DNA of 40,237 nt from JAGORL01 sp964372415 (GCA_964372415.1 CAYJQH010000009.1:1-40237), one strand, 5' to 3'; shown: positions 1 to 7,682, counted from the stretch's first letter. Translations and numbers: made by a program. Notes: a model not told the origin generated them from the sequence alone.

Positions 1-178
1 TTAATCGCCAAGCGACAAAGTTGGCGAGGCGCGTAGCTTCGACTTCGGCTACAGCAAGTTCTTCAGCTGAAGCTTTCCAAATAGCCTCAGCACTTCCAAA
101 ATGTCCAAAAAGCCGCGCCAGGGAGCGCGGACCAAACGGGATGAAGTGGAGGAGGGCAATAAGAAAATCTCGTGCCAT
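1..178 (-). CDS. dprA: DNA processing protein DprA, N-terminal fragment (cut by window edge)
   Basis: Reading leftward from the ATG at 178 the frame stays open to the window edge, giving about 59 residues (MARDFLIALLHFIPFGPRSL at the start, then a stretch including GHFGSAEAIWKASAEEL). This resembles the helical SAM-like N-terminal region of DprA/Smf, where a helix-hairpin-helix-like segment precedes the Rossmann domain that binds single-stranded DNA and loads RecA during natural transformation. The start lies 7 nt beyond the pth stop, so it is probably the last visible gene of the leftward LCP-der-pth operon. The Rossmann domain is outside the window, so the call rests on a short N-terminal resemblance only. 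Confidence 0.6.
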   Translation of the reverse strand, partial: MARDFLIALLHFIPFGPRSLARLFGHFGSAEAIWKASAEELAVAEVEATRLANFVAWRL

Positions 179-184
179 GTTGGA

Positions 185-757
185 TTAGGATTTTTCCGGA
201 TCAACTTCAAACGATTGCTCCCGAAGCCCTTCGCGGAGTGCTTCAAGAATATGAGTAGCGGTTTGGTTTATTGCGAGCTCGGCGACCTCGGTTTCCTCAG
301 CCGCAAAGCGAGACAGGACATAGCTGTCTAGAGCCAAGCCTTCGTGTGGTAGGTTGATGCCGAGGCGAAAACGACCAAAGGCATCAGTGCCCAAGCTATC
401 GATAATGCTTTTTACCCCGTTGTGTCCGCCGCTTGAGCCTCCCAAGCGAACCCGAATCGTCCCAAGGGAGAGCGCGGCTTCGTCATACGCCACCCAGATA
501 TTTGAGGGATCGATTTTGAAACGTACAGCGAGTGCCTGCACCGCTTCACCTGATCGATTCATGAAGGTTTGTGGTTTAGCTAGTACAAGTTTTTCGCCCA
601 GGTAGTGAGTTTCGATTACTTCGGCTTTGCAATTTGTGTCTGACTTCCATTTTACCTGGAGACGTTTGGCTACTTCGTTGAGGACACGAAAGCCAACATT
701 GTGACGAGTCTGCTCGTATTTGACCCCGGGGTTTCCGAGGCCCACAACAAGGTGCAT
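185..757 (-). CDS. pth: Peptidyl-tRNA hydrolase
   Basis: Bacterial Pth cleaves the ester bond of peptidyl-tRNA released from stalled ribosomes, recycling tRNA in the cytoplasm. The 190-residue protein has the family length and signatures: GLGNPG at residues 6-11, TRHN at 17-20 with the catalytic His19, FMNRSG at 65-70, YDE with Asp92, and GGSSGGHNG ending near residue 114. Asn9, Asn67, His19, Asp92 and Asn113 line up with the known active-site residues. The ATG at 757 is chosen because family homology begins exactly there; a longer in-frame extension upstream would overlap der and carries no Pth features. It lies 4 nt after the der stop, in the same operon. Confidence 0.97.
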   Translation of the reverse strand: MHLVVGLGNPGVKYEQTRHNVGFRVLNEVAKRLQVKWKSDTNCKAEVIETHYLGEKLVLAKPQTFMNRSGEAVQALAVRFKIDPSNIWVAYDEAALSLGTIRVRLGGSSGGHNGVKSIIDSLGTDAFGRFRLGINLPHEGLALDSYVLSRFAAEETEVAELAINQTATHILEALREGLREQSFEVDPEKS

Positions 758-761
758 ACGG

Positions 762-2132
762 TTAGTAAGTAGTGTGTGACTTGCGGCCAGCTTCAACCCG
801 AATATCGATCGGGGTGCCGAGGAAATTGTAATGCTCGCGGAGGAGGTTTTCGAGGAACCGAACATAGGCAATGGACAGCGAATCTTTACGGGGCAGGTTA
901 ACTTCGAGTGAAAAAATTGGGGGATTGATATGACTTTGACTAAACCGTACCACATTGGGGCTTTTTACGCCTTTGCCCCGGATCGGTTTGTGACGCACGA
1001 TCGCCCGACTCATGAATTGTTTGGCTTCATCATCTGATAATTGAGTAAAGCGAGTGGCAAAGACATTATTTATTAGGTCGAAAACCTTTTTGGTGTGTTG
1101 TCCGGTTAAAGCCGAGGTAAAAATTATTGGCGCATAATCAAGCTGCGGCAAGAAAGCCCTTACTCGTTTTTCGTAATCGTTGACTGAGTTTGAAGTTTTA
1201 TCGGGAATGAGATCCCATTTATTAGCTACGATGATGGTGCTAACTCGTGATTCATTTAAGAGTCCAGCCAGATGACGTTCTTGGGCGGTCACGCCTTTAG
1301 TGATATCCAGAATGAATAAGGCGACATCAGAACGTTCCACGAAATCTAGGCTTTTGGCGGCGCCTGCCTTTTCAAGCTCAGTGCCAGATCGTCGGCGGCT
1401 GGCTTGTTTACGCACGCCAGCGGTATCAATAAACAAATATTGTTGCCCATCGCGTTCTAGGAGGACATCGTTGGGTTCGCGTGTCGTGTGGGGAACATTG
1501 GCGGTGATAAACCGTTCTTCATTAAGTAAGGCATTGAGGAGTGTCGATTTGCCCACGTTTGGTTCACCAAGCACGCAAACCCGCATGGGCAAAATTTTGG
1601 TGACTTGAGCGGGAGCCTTGCCACTTTGTTTAAGTTCTTGCGTGGCGGCATCAAGAAGGTCGCCAATCCCGCTCCCTTGTTTGGCTGATATGGCAAGCGG
1701 AGAGGGCAGGGGCCAAGCTTTCCAGTCATCTGAGTTGAGGCGAGTGCGGAGTTCGGCGTTGTCGGCTTTATTACCAACTACGATTACTGGTTTTTTTGCT
1801 GTTCGGAGTTTTTTAGCAATTACTAGGTCATCCGGTACTGGGCCCACGTTCGCGTCGACCACAAAGAAAATCAGGTCAGCTTGCTCAATCGCTTTGTCGG
1901 CCTGTAAAATGATGTTTTTTTCGATTTCATCTTTGCCAGCAACATCAAGACCGCCCGTATCGACGACACGAATAATTCCGCCGCGCCAAATACAATCAGC
2001 TTCAAAACGATCCCGAGTGGTTCCTGGAATATTTGAAACGAGGGATTTTTGCTCTTCAATAAGTTTATTAAAGAGTGAAGATTTGCCAACGTTCGTGCGA
2101 CCAATTATGGCTATACGCGGAGGAATGGTCAT
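762..2132 (-). CDS. der: Ribosome biogenesis GTPase Der (EngA)
   Basis: Der is a tandem-GTPase protein needed for 50S ribosomal subunit maturation. The 456-residue product carries two complete G domains: a first P-loop GRTNVGKSSL near residues 11-20 with PGTTRDR, DTGG and NKAD motifs, and a second GEPNVGKSTL near residue 190 with a TTRE switch, DTAG and NKWD. A C-terminal region of about 110 residues matches the KH-like domain in position, including the PPIFSLEVN-type segment. The ATG overlaps the stop of the upstream LCP gene by 4 nt (ATGA), suggesting translational coupling. The length is typical for the family. Confidence 0.97.
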   Translation of the reverse strand: MTIPPRIAIIGRTNVGKSSLFNKLIEEQKSLVSNIPGTTRDRFEADCIWRGGIIRVVDTGGLDVAGKDEIEKNIILQADKAIEQADLIFFVVDANVGPVPDDLVIAKKLRTAKKPVIVVGNKADNAELRTRLNSDDWKAWPLPSPLAISAKQGSGIGDLLDAATQELKQSGKAPAQVTKILPMRVCVLGEPNVGKSTLLNALLNEERFITANVPHTTREPNDVLLERDGQQYLFIDTAGVRKQASRRRSGTELEKAGAAKSLDFVERSDVALFILDITKGVTAQERHLAGLLNESRVSTIIVANKWDLIPDKTSNSVNDYEKRVRAFLPQLDYAPIIFTSALTGQHTKKVFDLINNVFATRFTQLSDDEAKQFMSRAIVRHKPIRGKGVKSPNVVRFSQSHINPPIFSLEVNLPRKDSLSIAYVRFLENLLREHYNFLGTPIDIRVEAGRKSHTTY

Positions 2133-3664
2133 ACATTGCCAAGCACCAAATTCGCCGCATCTTGGCCAAGAATGATCAAGAAGTCAACATCCTCTTCGCT
2201 CGTCACCAAATCATAGCCCGTGCCAGCTTGGACAATGCTCTCCGGAACCACGGCAGTGGCTTTAATGAAGCCTTCGGTTGACATGACGACTGAAGCGTTA
2301 AGATATTCCTTAAGTGCGGCTAATTCCTCATCTTTTTCGCCGTCCGTGAAATCGTAAATAGTGGTTTGCGTCCAGTTACGCTCTGTAGCGTTGTCGACAG
2401 TTTGCACGGTGTAACCGGATGACTCCAAAATAAGGGCAGTTTGACCGGCCAATCCAGTAACCATAGTTCCGTTTTGGATTTCGACTATGACGGCTGGCGA
2501 CTGCGGTTCAGGTATCGGAGAATTGGTGAAAACAAAACCGTCTTCTTGCGGCGTAAAAATATTGGTAGCGAGTTCATGGAGCTCACTCCAATCTTCTTTG
2601 TAGGGCAGAATAACGTAGGCGCCGTTGATTGAGGTTTCGTATAGCAGTCCGCTTTGTGTATCGAGCACATGGTTAGTAATTTTGTCAGCTTCGATATCTG
2701 GAATGTATTTAGCAAGTTTGATCATGTCCCAAACCGAGAGGTCGGTTTTGACGTTATCGCGAATAACACCGGCTATACGATTAAGTTTCGTTGGATTTAA
2801 AAGTACTCCCAAAGACAGCGCTTTATCTTTTACCGCTAAGAGGATTTTTTGTTGCCGAGCGGCCCGTGCAAAATCGGAGCCCTCGCCGTTTGTCCCGTGA
2901 CGCGAGCGAGCGTAGGCGAGAGCAGTAGCGCCGTCTAAGTGCTGCCAACCAGCAATAAAGTAGAGGCTGGTTACTGTGCCAAGCCCGTCATCCAAGGGAT
3001 AGCTCAAGTCGGTGAAGCTGCGTTCTACGTACACATCAACGCCGCCCAGGGCGTCGATAATTTCTTCGAATCCATTAAAATCTACTTTAACCGTATGATG
3101 CACTTCCTGACCGAGAATTGTGCCAATGGTATGAGCTGAGGCTTCTTGACCACTACCACGTTTTTCAAGTTCAGCGAGGGCGTTTACGTGATTTATTTTT
3201 CGATAACCATAACCTTCAATTTCAACCGTCAGATCGCGCGGAATCGAGATCAAGCCGACTTCCTTGGTGGAGGGGCGAAAACTTCCAAAAATAATGGTGT
3301 CCGTAAGCTCGGGGCCGTCATGGCCGGCTCCTCCAATACCTAAAAGCAATAAATTTATTCGGTCGTCCTCGGGATTTGAAGTTAGTAATACATCGGGCGT
3401 GATCAAGCGTCGCAAGGAATTGAAAAAAGACAGATTGTCAGAATTGTCGTTCGGGACATTTTGGGCAACACCCGTTGAGAGTAAAAAACCACCAACAAAA
3501 AGAATAGCCACACCAAAAACCGCGAGTTTTACTGCCGGAGAGAGCCTACTGCCGGGCTTTTGCTGAGGCGTTACCGGTTTTGCTAAAGACGCCTCCCTTT
3601 GACTGCTTGTTGTCTCGGAGGAATGGGTCGGGGAGAGAAAATCGATGCCATCGTTATCAGCCAT
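2129..3664 (-). CDS. LytR-CpsA-Psr (LCP) family cell-wall protein with LytR_C domain
   Basis: LCP proteins transfer polyprenyl-linked glycopolymers to the cell wall on the outer face of the membrane. The 511-residue product has a cytoplasmic Pro/Ser-rich N-terminus, one membrane segment at about residues 45-66 (AVFGVAILFVGGFLL), and an LCP domain recognisable by NLLLLGIGGAGHDG, LTDTIIFGSF, SIPRDLTVEI, INHVNA and ALAYARSRHG. A C-terminal region (VIVEIQNGTMVTGLAG) fits the LytR_C domain. I chose the ATG at 3664 because a good promoter lies at 3698-3725, so the longer in-frame start at 3718 would fall inside the promoter. It is the first gene of the leftward operon and overlaps der by 4 nt. The exact polymer substrate cannot be told. 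Confidence 0.93.
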   Translation of the reverse strand: MADNDGIDFLSPTHSSETTSSQREASLAKPVTPQQKPGSRLSPAVKLAVFGVAILFVGGFLLSTGVAQNVPNDNSDNLSFFNSLRRLITPDVLLTSNPEDDRINLLLLGIGGAGHDGPELTDTIIFGSFRPSTKEVGLISIPRDLTVEIEGYGYRKINHVNALAELEKRGSGQEASAHTIGTILGQEVHHTVKVDFNGFEEIIDALGGVDVYVERSFTDLSYPLDDGLGTVTSLYFIAGWQHLDGATALAYARSRHGTNGEGSDFARAARQQKILLAVKDKALSLGVLLNPTKLNRIAGVIRDNVKTDLSVWDMIKLAKYIPDIEADKITNHVLDTQSGLLYETSINGAYVILPYKEDWSELHELATNIFTPQEDGFVFTNSPIPEPQSPAVIVEIQNGTMVTGLAGQTALILESSGYTVQTVDNATERNWTQTTIYDFTDGEKDEELAALKEYLNASVVMSTEGFIKATAVVPESIVQAGTGYDLVTSEEDVDFLIILGQDAANLVLGNV

Positions 3665-3672
3665 AAAGAAAA

Positions 3673-3686
3673 TGCGCAATTGCGCA
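3673..3686. promoter_or_regulatory. Perfect 14-bp palindrome in the LCP-operon leader (possible operator)
   Basis: TGCGCAATTGCGCA is a perfect palindrome lying between the predicted transcription start (about 3690) and the LCP start codon at 3664. A dyad just downstream of a promoter fits a repressor site or a small 5'-UTR hairpin. The regulator is unknown, so the functional call is inference. Confidence 0.4.
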
Positions 3687-3697
3687 CCATCAGAGGC

Positions 3698-3725
3698 ATT
3701 ATAGCAAGAAATAGCCAAGAGTAAA
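3698..3725 (-). promoter_or_regulatory. Sigma70-type promoter of the LCP-der-pth-dprA operon
   Basis: On the minus strand, TTTACT (3725-3720), a 16-nt spacer and a consensus TATAAT (3703-3698) are preceded by TGC, which makes an extended -10. Transcription would start near 3690, about 26 nt before the LCP ATG. No other gene is close enough to use it. Confidence 0.7.
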
Positions 3726-3763
3726 GAGGAAGGAGAAAAGAGATAAGCAGATTTTTAAACAGA

Positions 3764-3928
3764 AAATCACTTTATTCGTCGCTAGTTTGCTTGAGCAGGG
3801 AAGAAAACTTCGACCCCCTCGATTACTCTCGGGGTCCCCTGAGAGAAGTCTAAGGGGAGGCGTAGTTAAGGCTACGGTGAGAAATTTTCGGGCCTCGCGA
3901 GGCCAAAATCGACCGAATAAAGTGATTT
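3764..3928. other. Structured intergenic element bounded by a 15-bp inverted repeat
   Basis: The 15-bp word AAATCACTTTATTCG (3764-3778) recurs as its exact reverse complement at 3914-3928. The enclosed DNA is full of smaller dyads: a short stem around 3811-3834 (ACCCC/GGGGT), TCCCCT with AGGGGA near 3835-3857, CGTAG/CTACG near 3862-3877, and the palindrome GGCCTCGCGAGGCC near 3891-3904. It sits directly after the 3' end of tRNA-Val and upstream of the LCP promoter. It could be a tRNA trailer/terminator, a small RNA or a miniature mobile remnant. Frames that cross it look like artefacts. Confidence 0.4.
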
Positions 3929-3932
3929 GCTC

Positions 3933-4009
3933 TGGTGGACGCAGCAGGGTTCGAACCTGCGACCTTGCGAATGTGAATCGCACGCTCTAACCAGCTGAGC
4001 TATGCGTCC
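3933..4009 (-). tRNA. tRNA-Val (CAC anticodon)
   Basis: On the minus strand a 77-nt cloverleaf can be drawn: acceptor GGACGCA paired with TGCGTCC, a D arm containing AGCTCAGCTGG, an anticodon stem TGCGA/TCGCA enclosing the loop TTCACAT (anticodon CAC, reading GUG), a T arm with GGTTCGAACC, and an encoded CCA end. All stems pair, so the call is secure. Confidence 0.95.
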
Positions 4010-4149
4010 AATGAACGGCTAAAGTCTAGTTGAAACTCCTAGCTTTGTCTACGTATTAATCCTTTACCTTTTCTCTTTTCGGCTTCGCAGAGAATAAGCT
4101 TTAATCCTTCCTCTTTAACCATGGTCGTGCTATCATTAGCCCATCTTCT

Positions 4150-4770
4150 ATGCCATTCTTTCGTCGCTCAGGGAGCGCTCAGGCTCAGCCGATCTTGGAG
4201 CGTCTTTTGGGGCCAACCCTTGGGGCAGTGGCGGCTTTTGTTTTAGAAATCGTACAAATCGCTGCCCTGGCACTGGCTATCATTATTCCCGTCCGTTACT
4301 TTTTGGTGCAGCCTTTTATTGTGAAGGGCGAGTCCATGGAACCTAATTTTCACGACAATGAGTATCTAATAATCGATGAGTTGACCTTTCGTTTTCGTGA
4401 GCCAGAACGCGGCGAGATCGTGGTTTTCCATCCGCCCGGTGCCAACGACTCGCAGTATTACATTAAACGCGTTATCGGGCTTCCAGGTGAGACCATCGAA
4501 GTCAAAGATGGCAAAGTGATAGTTGCTAATGAAGAAAATCCCAACGGTTTTATTCTTGAAGAAGATTACTTAGACGACTACACCCCAGGGCGGGATCGTC
4601 GGGTGGTTGGACTTGACGAATATTATCTTTTGGGTGATAACCGCGACGCTAGCCTTGATAGTCGTGCCTTTGGACCAGTGCCTAAAGATAACATTGTGGG
4701 CCGTGTCTGGATTCGTGGCCTGCCCCTAGAAAAGATCGGCACCTTTTCATTACCTGAGTACAACAAATAA
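4150..4770 (+). CDS. lepB: Signal peptidase I
   Basis: Type I signal peptidase removes signal peptides from secreted proteins on the outer membrane face, relevant here because of the large secreted proteins encoded further on. The 206-residue protein has one hydrophobic anchor at about residues 27-50, then the S26 boxes: KGESMEPNF with nucleophile Ser62, YYIKRVIGLPGE with general base Lys106, and LGDNRDASLDSRAFGPV near the C-terminus. The length matches the single-anchor form. The ATG at 4150 directly precedes the anchor. A TATCAT hexamer about 15-20 nt upstream might be a -10 box, which is a weak call. Confidence 0.96.
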   Translation: MPFFRRSGSAQAQPILERLLGPTLGAVAAFVLEIVQIAALALAIIIPVRYFLVQPFIVKGESMEPNFHDNEYLIIDELTFRFREPERGEIVVFHPPGANDSQYYIKRVIGLPGETIEVKDGKVIVANEENPNGFILEEDYLDDYTPGRDRRVVGLDEYYLLGDNRDASLDSRAFGPVPKDNIVGRVWIRGLPLEKIGTFSLPEYNK

Positions 4771-4809
4771 CTTTTAAGAGTAATTGGAAATTTATCGCAT
4801 TTGTTTTTT

Positions 4810-6156
4810 ATGATTTCGAAAGCGAAGCCTATTCAAGATCGCCCAAGTAAAAAATCAAAAACACCCGAAACTCTTCGTGGTTTCCGCGATATTTTACCCG
4901 ACGAACAGGTAGCTTGGCAGGCTATTGAAGATGAAGCCCGCAGCTTAACCAAGGCTTATGGTTTTGGTCGAATTCGTTTACCTGTACTTGAGCCAACGGC
5001 GCTTTTTGAGCGCGGAGTGGGCAAGGATACGGATATCGTGGAAAAAGAAATGTTTACTTTTACCGATCAAGGCGGGGTCCGCACCACTCTTCGCCCGGAA
5101 GGTACCGCCTCAGTGGCTCGCGCTTACATAGAGCATGGCATGGTAAATCAGTCGCAACCGGTAAAGCTGTGGTACTTTGAGCCGTTTTTCCGTCACGAGC
5201 GACCCCAGGCAGGTCGTTATCGTCAATTTTGGCAATTTGGTCTTGAAGCCATTGGTTCCGATGATCCGGTACTCGACGCTCAAATCATGCTCATGAGCTA
5301 TCAGTTTTGCAAAGATCTCGGTGTTGACACAATTGTTCAGGTGAATTCGCTCGGCTCAGCACAAACCCGTAAAAGTTATGTGTCAGATTTAGCACGCTAC
5401 TTTAAGGGTAAGGCTAAACAGCTGTCTGAAATCGATAAGAAACGTTTGCAGCGCAATCCGTTGCGTCTTTTAGATTCTAAAGAACCCGGCATGGAGGAGT
5501 TGAAAGCCGAAGCCCCACAGATAATTGAATTTTTGGATGAAGAAGCCAAGCAGCACTTTATGAAGGTGCTTGAATACCTTGATGAAGCCGAAGTGCCATA
5601 CGAACTTAACCCGTATCTGGTGCGTGGACTTGATTACTATACTCGTACTGTTTTTGAGCTGGCTCCAGCTAATCCTTTACCGGAAGACGGCGCTCAGAGC
5701 GCTTTGGGTGGTGGGGGTCGCTATGATGGCCTGATCCCGCTTCTTGGAGGACGTGAGGCTACCCCAGGTATGGGAGCAGCAATTGGTGTTGAGCGAGTGC
5801 TTTTAGCTATGAGAACAGCCGGTAAGCTACCGGATGGTCGACGTCACGCCGACGTCTTCTTTTGTCAGCTAGGAGAAGCAGCACGGCGCAAAGGTCTTAA
5901 ATTATTTGAGCAATTTCGCCAATCAGGTATTGGGGTAGCTGAAGCCTTTGCTAAGGGCAACCTTAAGTCGCAGCTTGAGATGGCCGATAAAAATCACGCG
6001 CCGCTCGCGGTTATTCTTGGCCAGAAGGAGGTGCTCGACGGCACTATTATTATTCGCGACATGGAAGCCGGCGCTCAGGAAATTGTTGACGCCGAAAAAG
6101 TTGTTAGCATTGTACTTAAACGGCTTCAAGAGGAAAAACGTAAGCACGAGGCCTAA
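4810..6156 (+). CDS. hisS: Histidine--tRNA ligase
   Basis: HisRS charges tRNA-His. The 448-residue class II synthetase shows TLRGFRDILPDE at the N-terminus, motif 2 in FRHERPQAGRYRQFWQFG, the histidine-specific loop LVRGLDYYTRTVFE, motif 3 in GAAIGVERVLLAM, and a C-terminal anticodon-binding domain of about 100 residues. The ATG at 4810 is preferred; a TTG three codons upstream (4801) is in frame but no Shine-Dalgarno sequence decides between them. It follows lepB by about 40 nt on the same strand, so co-transcription is possible. Confidence 0.96.
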   Translation: MISKAKPIQDRPSKKSKTPETLRGFRDILPDEQVAWQAIEDEARSLTKAYGFGRIRLPVLEPTALFERGVGKDTDIVEKEMFTFTDQGGVRTTLRPEGTASVARAYIEHGMVNQSQPVKLWYFEPFFRHERPQAGRYRQFWQFGLEAIGSDDPVLDAQIMLMSYQFCKDLGVDTIVQVNSLGSAQTRKSYVSDLARYFKGKAKQLSEIDKKRLQRNPLRLLDSKEPGMEELKAEAPQIIEFLDEEAKQHFMKVLEYLDEAEVPYELNPYLVRGLDYYTRTVFELAPANPLPEDGAQSALGGGGRYDGLIPLLGGREATPGMGAAIGVERVLLAMRTAGKLPDGRRHADVFFCQLGEAARRKGLKLFEQFRQSGIGVAEAFAKGNLKSQLEMADKNHAPLAVILGQKEVLDGTIIIRDMEAGAQEIVDAEKVVSIVLKRLQEEKRKHEA

Positions 6157-6165
6157 TGATATAAT
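6157..6165 (+). promoter_or_regulatory. Extended -10 promoter element (TGATATAAT)
   Basis: TGA followed by a consensus TATAAT lies just after the hisS stop. Transcription would start near 6172-6173, essentially at the ATG at 6174, so the downstream small gene could be read from a leaderless or nearly leaderless mRNA. No clear -35 is seen. Confidence 0.5.
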
Positions 6166-6173
6166 CTTAAGGC

Positions 6174-6518
6174 ATGGATTTTTCGGAACAACAAATCAAA
6201 TCTCTGAAGACAGTTGTCGGCCAAGTCGTCGATAACAAAATTCGGCTTAATAACGATTTAATTTTCCAGGAAATGAAGGCGATGGAGAACCGGCTTGAGG
6301 GTAAAATTGATGAAAAAATAAAGGCGAGTGAGGAGAGGATCCTTCACGGCGTCGCACAAATGGTTGAGGATAACGTCGTGCCGCAAATTGAAGATCACGA
6401 AGCGAATAACCAAACTCGAAACAAAAACCGCCCTGAGCTAGTGCAAGGGGCGGTTTTTGATTTTACTGTTTACTTTGTTACGCCTTACAACACCCGCACA
6501 TCCCACCTGTTAGCTTAA
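6174..6518 (+). CDS. Small coiled-coil protein of unknown function, apparent C-terminal frameshift
   Basis: The product is charged and predicted helical (EMKAMENRLEGKIDEKIKAS), with no recognised domain; the first 75 residues look like a real coiled-coil protein. After EDHE (around 6402) the frame runs on through the terminator hairpin to 6518, encoding an unlikely tail. Dropping one base near 6401-6405 instead gives RITKLETKTALS and a stop at 6439-6441, inside the terminator stem as expected for a gene end. An EDHE-RITKLE tail also suits a coiled coil. So the present frame probably reflects a one-base insertion or a sequence error. Function unknown. Confidence 0.55.
   Translation: MDFSEQQIKSLKTVVGQVVDNKIRLNNDLIFQEMKAMENRLEGKIDEKIKASEERILHGVAQMVEDNVVPQIEDHEANNQTRNKNRPELVQGAVFDFTVYFVTPYNTRTSHLLA
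6423..6458. terminator. Bidirectional rho-independent terminator
   Basis: An 11-bp stem, AAAAACCGCCC (6423-6433) with GGGCGGTTTTT (6448-6458), has a T run on one side and an A run on the other. It can therefore serve both the rightward coiled-coil gene and the leftward small membrane gene that converge here. Confidence 0.85.
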
Positions 6519-6672
6519 GGCCACCAATGAGTATAAGTAACACCGGCCAAGCTATACCAGCGAAAGAAGCCGAGATGACTTCAAGCGCCTGGAGTAAGAA
6601 AACCAAACCGATGAGTACCACAAACAATGGCACTGCCTTGTGATGCGGACACTTACACATGCCGTCGTGCAT
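6478..6672 (-). CDS. Small membrane protein with cysteine/histidine-rich ends
   Basis: The 64-residue product has two hydrophobic segments (roughly residues 13-30 and 36-53, the latter WPVLLILIGG). Metal-ligand-like clusters flank them: CKCPHH at residues 6-11 and CGCCK at the C-terminus. The W-P-LLILIG pattern is common in small two-helix membrane proteins of the LiaI/LiaF-like kind, but no function can be assigned. It converges on the terminator at 6423-6458. Metal binding is inference from the Cys/His pattern. Start alternatives are 6672 and Met5 at 6660. Confidence 0.65.
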   Translation of the reverse strand: MHDGMCKCPHHKAVPLFVVLIGLVFLLQALEVISASFAGIAWPVLLILIGGLKLTGGMCGCCKA

Positions 6673-6765
6673 AGTGAAGAGAATAAAGAATTTTGTGAAT
6701 AGTATACGCCATTTTTTGGCGACCGGAGATTATTCTAGCTTTTTGCATAAAATTCTAGTAAATAC

Positions 6766-6794
6766 TTGACTTTTTGCTTATTTTTTGCTATATT
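6766..6794 (+). promoter_or_regulatory. Sigma70-type promoter of DGR target gene 1
   Basis: TTGACT (6766-6771), a 17-nt T-rich spacer and TATATT (6789-6794) form a near-consensus promoter. The predicted start near 6801 leaves a 5' UTR of about 80 nt ahead of the target-gene ATG at 6882. That UTR contains a CCGAG/CTCGG hairpin at 6832-6844. Confidence 0.75.
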
Positions 6795-6861
6795 TATCAA
6801 GCTACTTCAATAAAAGGCTACTCCTAACAAACCGAGTTTCTCGGCCTAGGAACGCCACATT

Positions 6862-6878
6862 GTAGCATTGGAGGCTAC
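6862..6878 (+). promoter_or_regulatory. Hairpin presenting the Shine-Dalgarno of DGR target gene 1
   Basis: GTAGC (6862-6866) pairs with GCTAC (6874-6878), placing most of the ribosome-binding sequence GGAGG (6870-6874) in the seven-base loop. The ATG follows 7 nt after the GGAGG. The hairpin may tune translation; this is inference from the dyad alone. Confidence 0.45.
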
Positions 6879-6881
6879 GCC

Positions 6882-7682
6882 ATGACGTCACGCCTGATCG
6901 ACATCCCGTTCACCGAGCTCAACCCGACGGTCCGCACCCTGTCCGATGCGGGCGTTACCGAGGAGGACGCGGCCTGGCTCAGGAAGCCCGGCAACGCAGC
7001 CCTCGTGGCGGCCTTCATCCACGACCAGCGTGGCGTGACCGACAAGAATGTCTTCGAGCAGTCGCTCGAGGACCAGCTCAAGCTCCTCCTCAGGGCCGAC
7101 GAGGAGGAGAACTGGGGCCTCGGCAACGAGGTCTACAACAAGCTCCGCGAGACCGCCCCGGAGTGGCCGAAGGGCCGCTTGGCGTTCCGCTCGCCCCGCA
7201 TCCGTTTCGGCGAGGGGGACGAGGGAGTGGCCCAGACCTTCGAGGCTCACGCGAAGCGGATCCAGAAGGTCTTCGGCGACAGCCGGTTCTGGCGCTGGGA
7301 GCTCCTGCGTTCGGACAAGGACCACCTCCGGCTCCTCATGGGCAACAACACCCACAAGCCGGTGATCGAGTGGATCACGTTTGACCTCGAGGCCAACCGC
7401 GAGCGCGAGAGCATCTCCGCCGTGCGGGGACCGAAGTCGCTCGCGGACGAGCTTCTGGTCTTCACCTGGCTCTTCCCGGACTACGCTCCGGCCATCGACT
7501 ACGACAAGAATCCGGCCCCCTTCGCTGCCGGCTACGAGCTCCACGTCCCCGGGGATGACGTCGAGTCCTGGCGCATCGTGCCGTACGTGTACTGGGACCG
7601 TGATGACGGCCGGGTGGGCCTGAACGCCTGCTGGCGGAGCTACGACGGCTCGGACTACTCGGTTCCTGACCTTCGGGAGTAA
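6882..7682 (+). CDS. DGR target protein 1 with variable C-terminal domain
   Basis: The 266-residue protein has no signal peptide or membrane segment. Its N-terminal region (FTELNPTVRTLSDAGV at about residues 9-24) and middle region match no function I can name. The last 45 residues are encoded by the variable repeat 7545-7679 and carry the pattern W-x-x-VPYV-x-W ... LNA-x-W ... YSVPDLRE, as in C-type-lectin-fold variable domains of DGR targets. Compared with the template, 14 residues are altered, mostly Asn codons (AAC) turned into Asp, Gly, Tyr, Arg, Ile or Cys. The gene is over 60% G+C by inspection, clearly richer than its neighbours, suggesting transfer. The start is fixed by GGAGG 7 nt upstream. 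Its ligand is unknown. Confidence 0.88.
   Translation: MTSRLIDIPFTELNPTVRTLSDAGVTEEDAAWLRKPGNAALVAAFIHDQRGVTDKNVFEQSLEDQLKLLLRADEEENWGLGNEVYNKLRETAPEWPKGRLAFRSPRIRFGEGDEGVAQTFEAHAKRIQKVFGDSRFWRWELLRSDKDHLRLLMGNNTHKPVIEWITFDLEANRERESISAVRGPKSLADELLVFTWLFPDYAPAIDYDKNPAPFAAGYELHVPGDDVESWRIVPYVYWDRDDGRVGLNACWRSYDGSDYSVPDLRE
7545..7679 (+). repeat. DGR variable repeat VR 1
   Basis: These 135 nt align without gaps to TR 1 (8037-8171, offset 492). The 19 mismatches fall at template positions 8044, 8046, 8053, 8064, 8065, 8068, 8082, 8088, 8097, 8104, 8109, 8110, 8121, 8122, 8133, 8139, 8140, 8145 and 8171. In every case the template base is A and the VR base is G, T or C. The stretch 7654-7678 is identical to the template, as expected for the initiation-of-mutagenic-homing site at the VR 3' end. 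Confidence 0.96.

Noticed and set aside
185..955. Longer Pth start 66 codons upstream
   Set aside because: The extension overlaps der and encodes no Pth-like sequence; family similarity begins at the ATG at 757.
3699..3990. Frames on both strands across tRNA-Val and the neighbouring hairpin region
   Set aside because: They cross a certain tRNA gene. Peptides of the RVRTCDLANVN type are familiar artefacts of tRNA sequence.
6888..7544. Long minus-strand open frame (about 218 codons) inside target gene 1
   Set aside because: GC-rich coding DNA produces long antisense frames. Composition is low-complexity (Val/Leu/Glu/Arg) and the plus strand has a promoter, ribosome-binding site and DGR logic.
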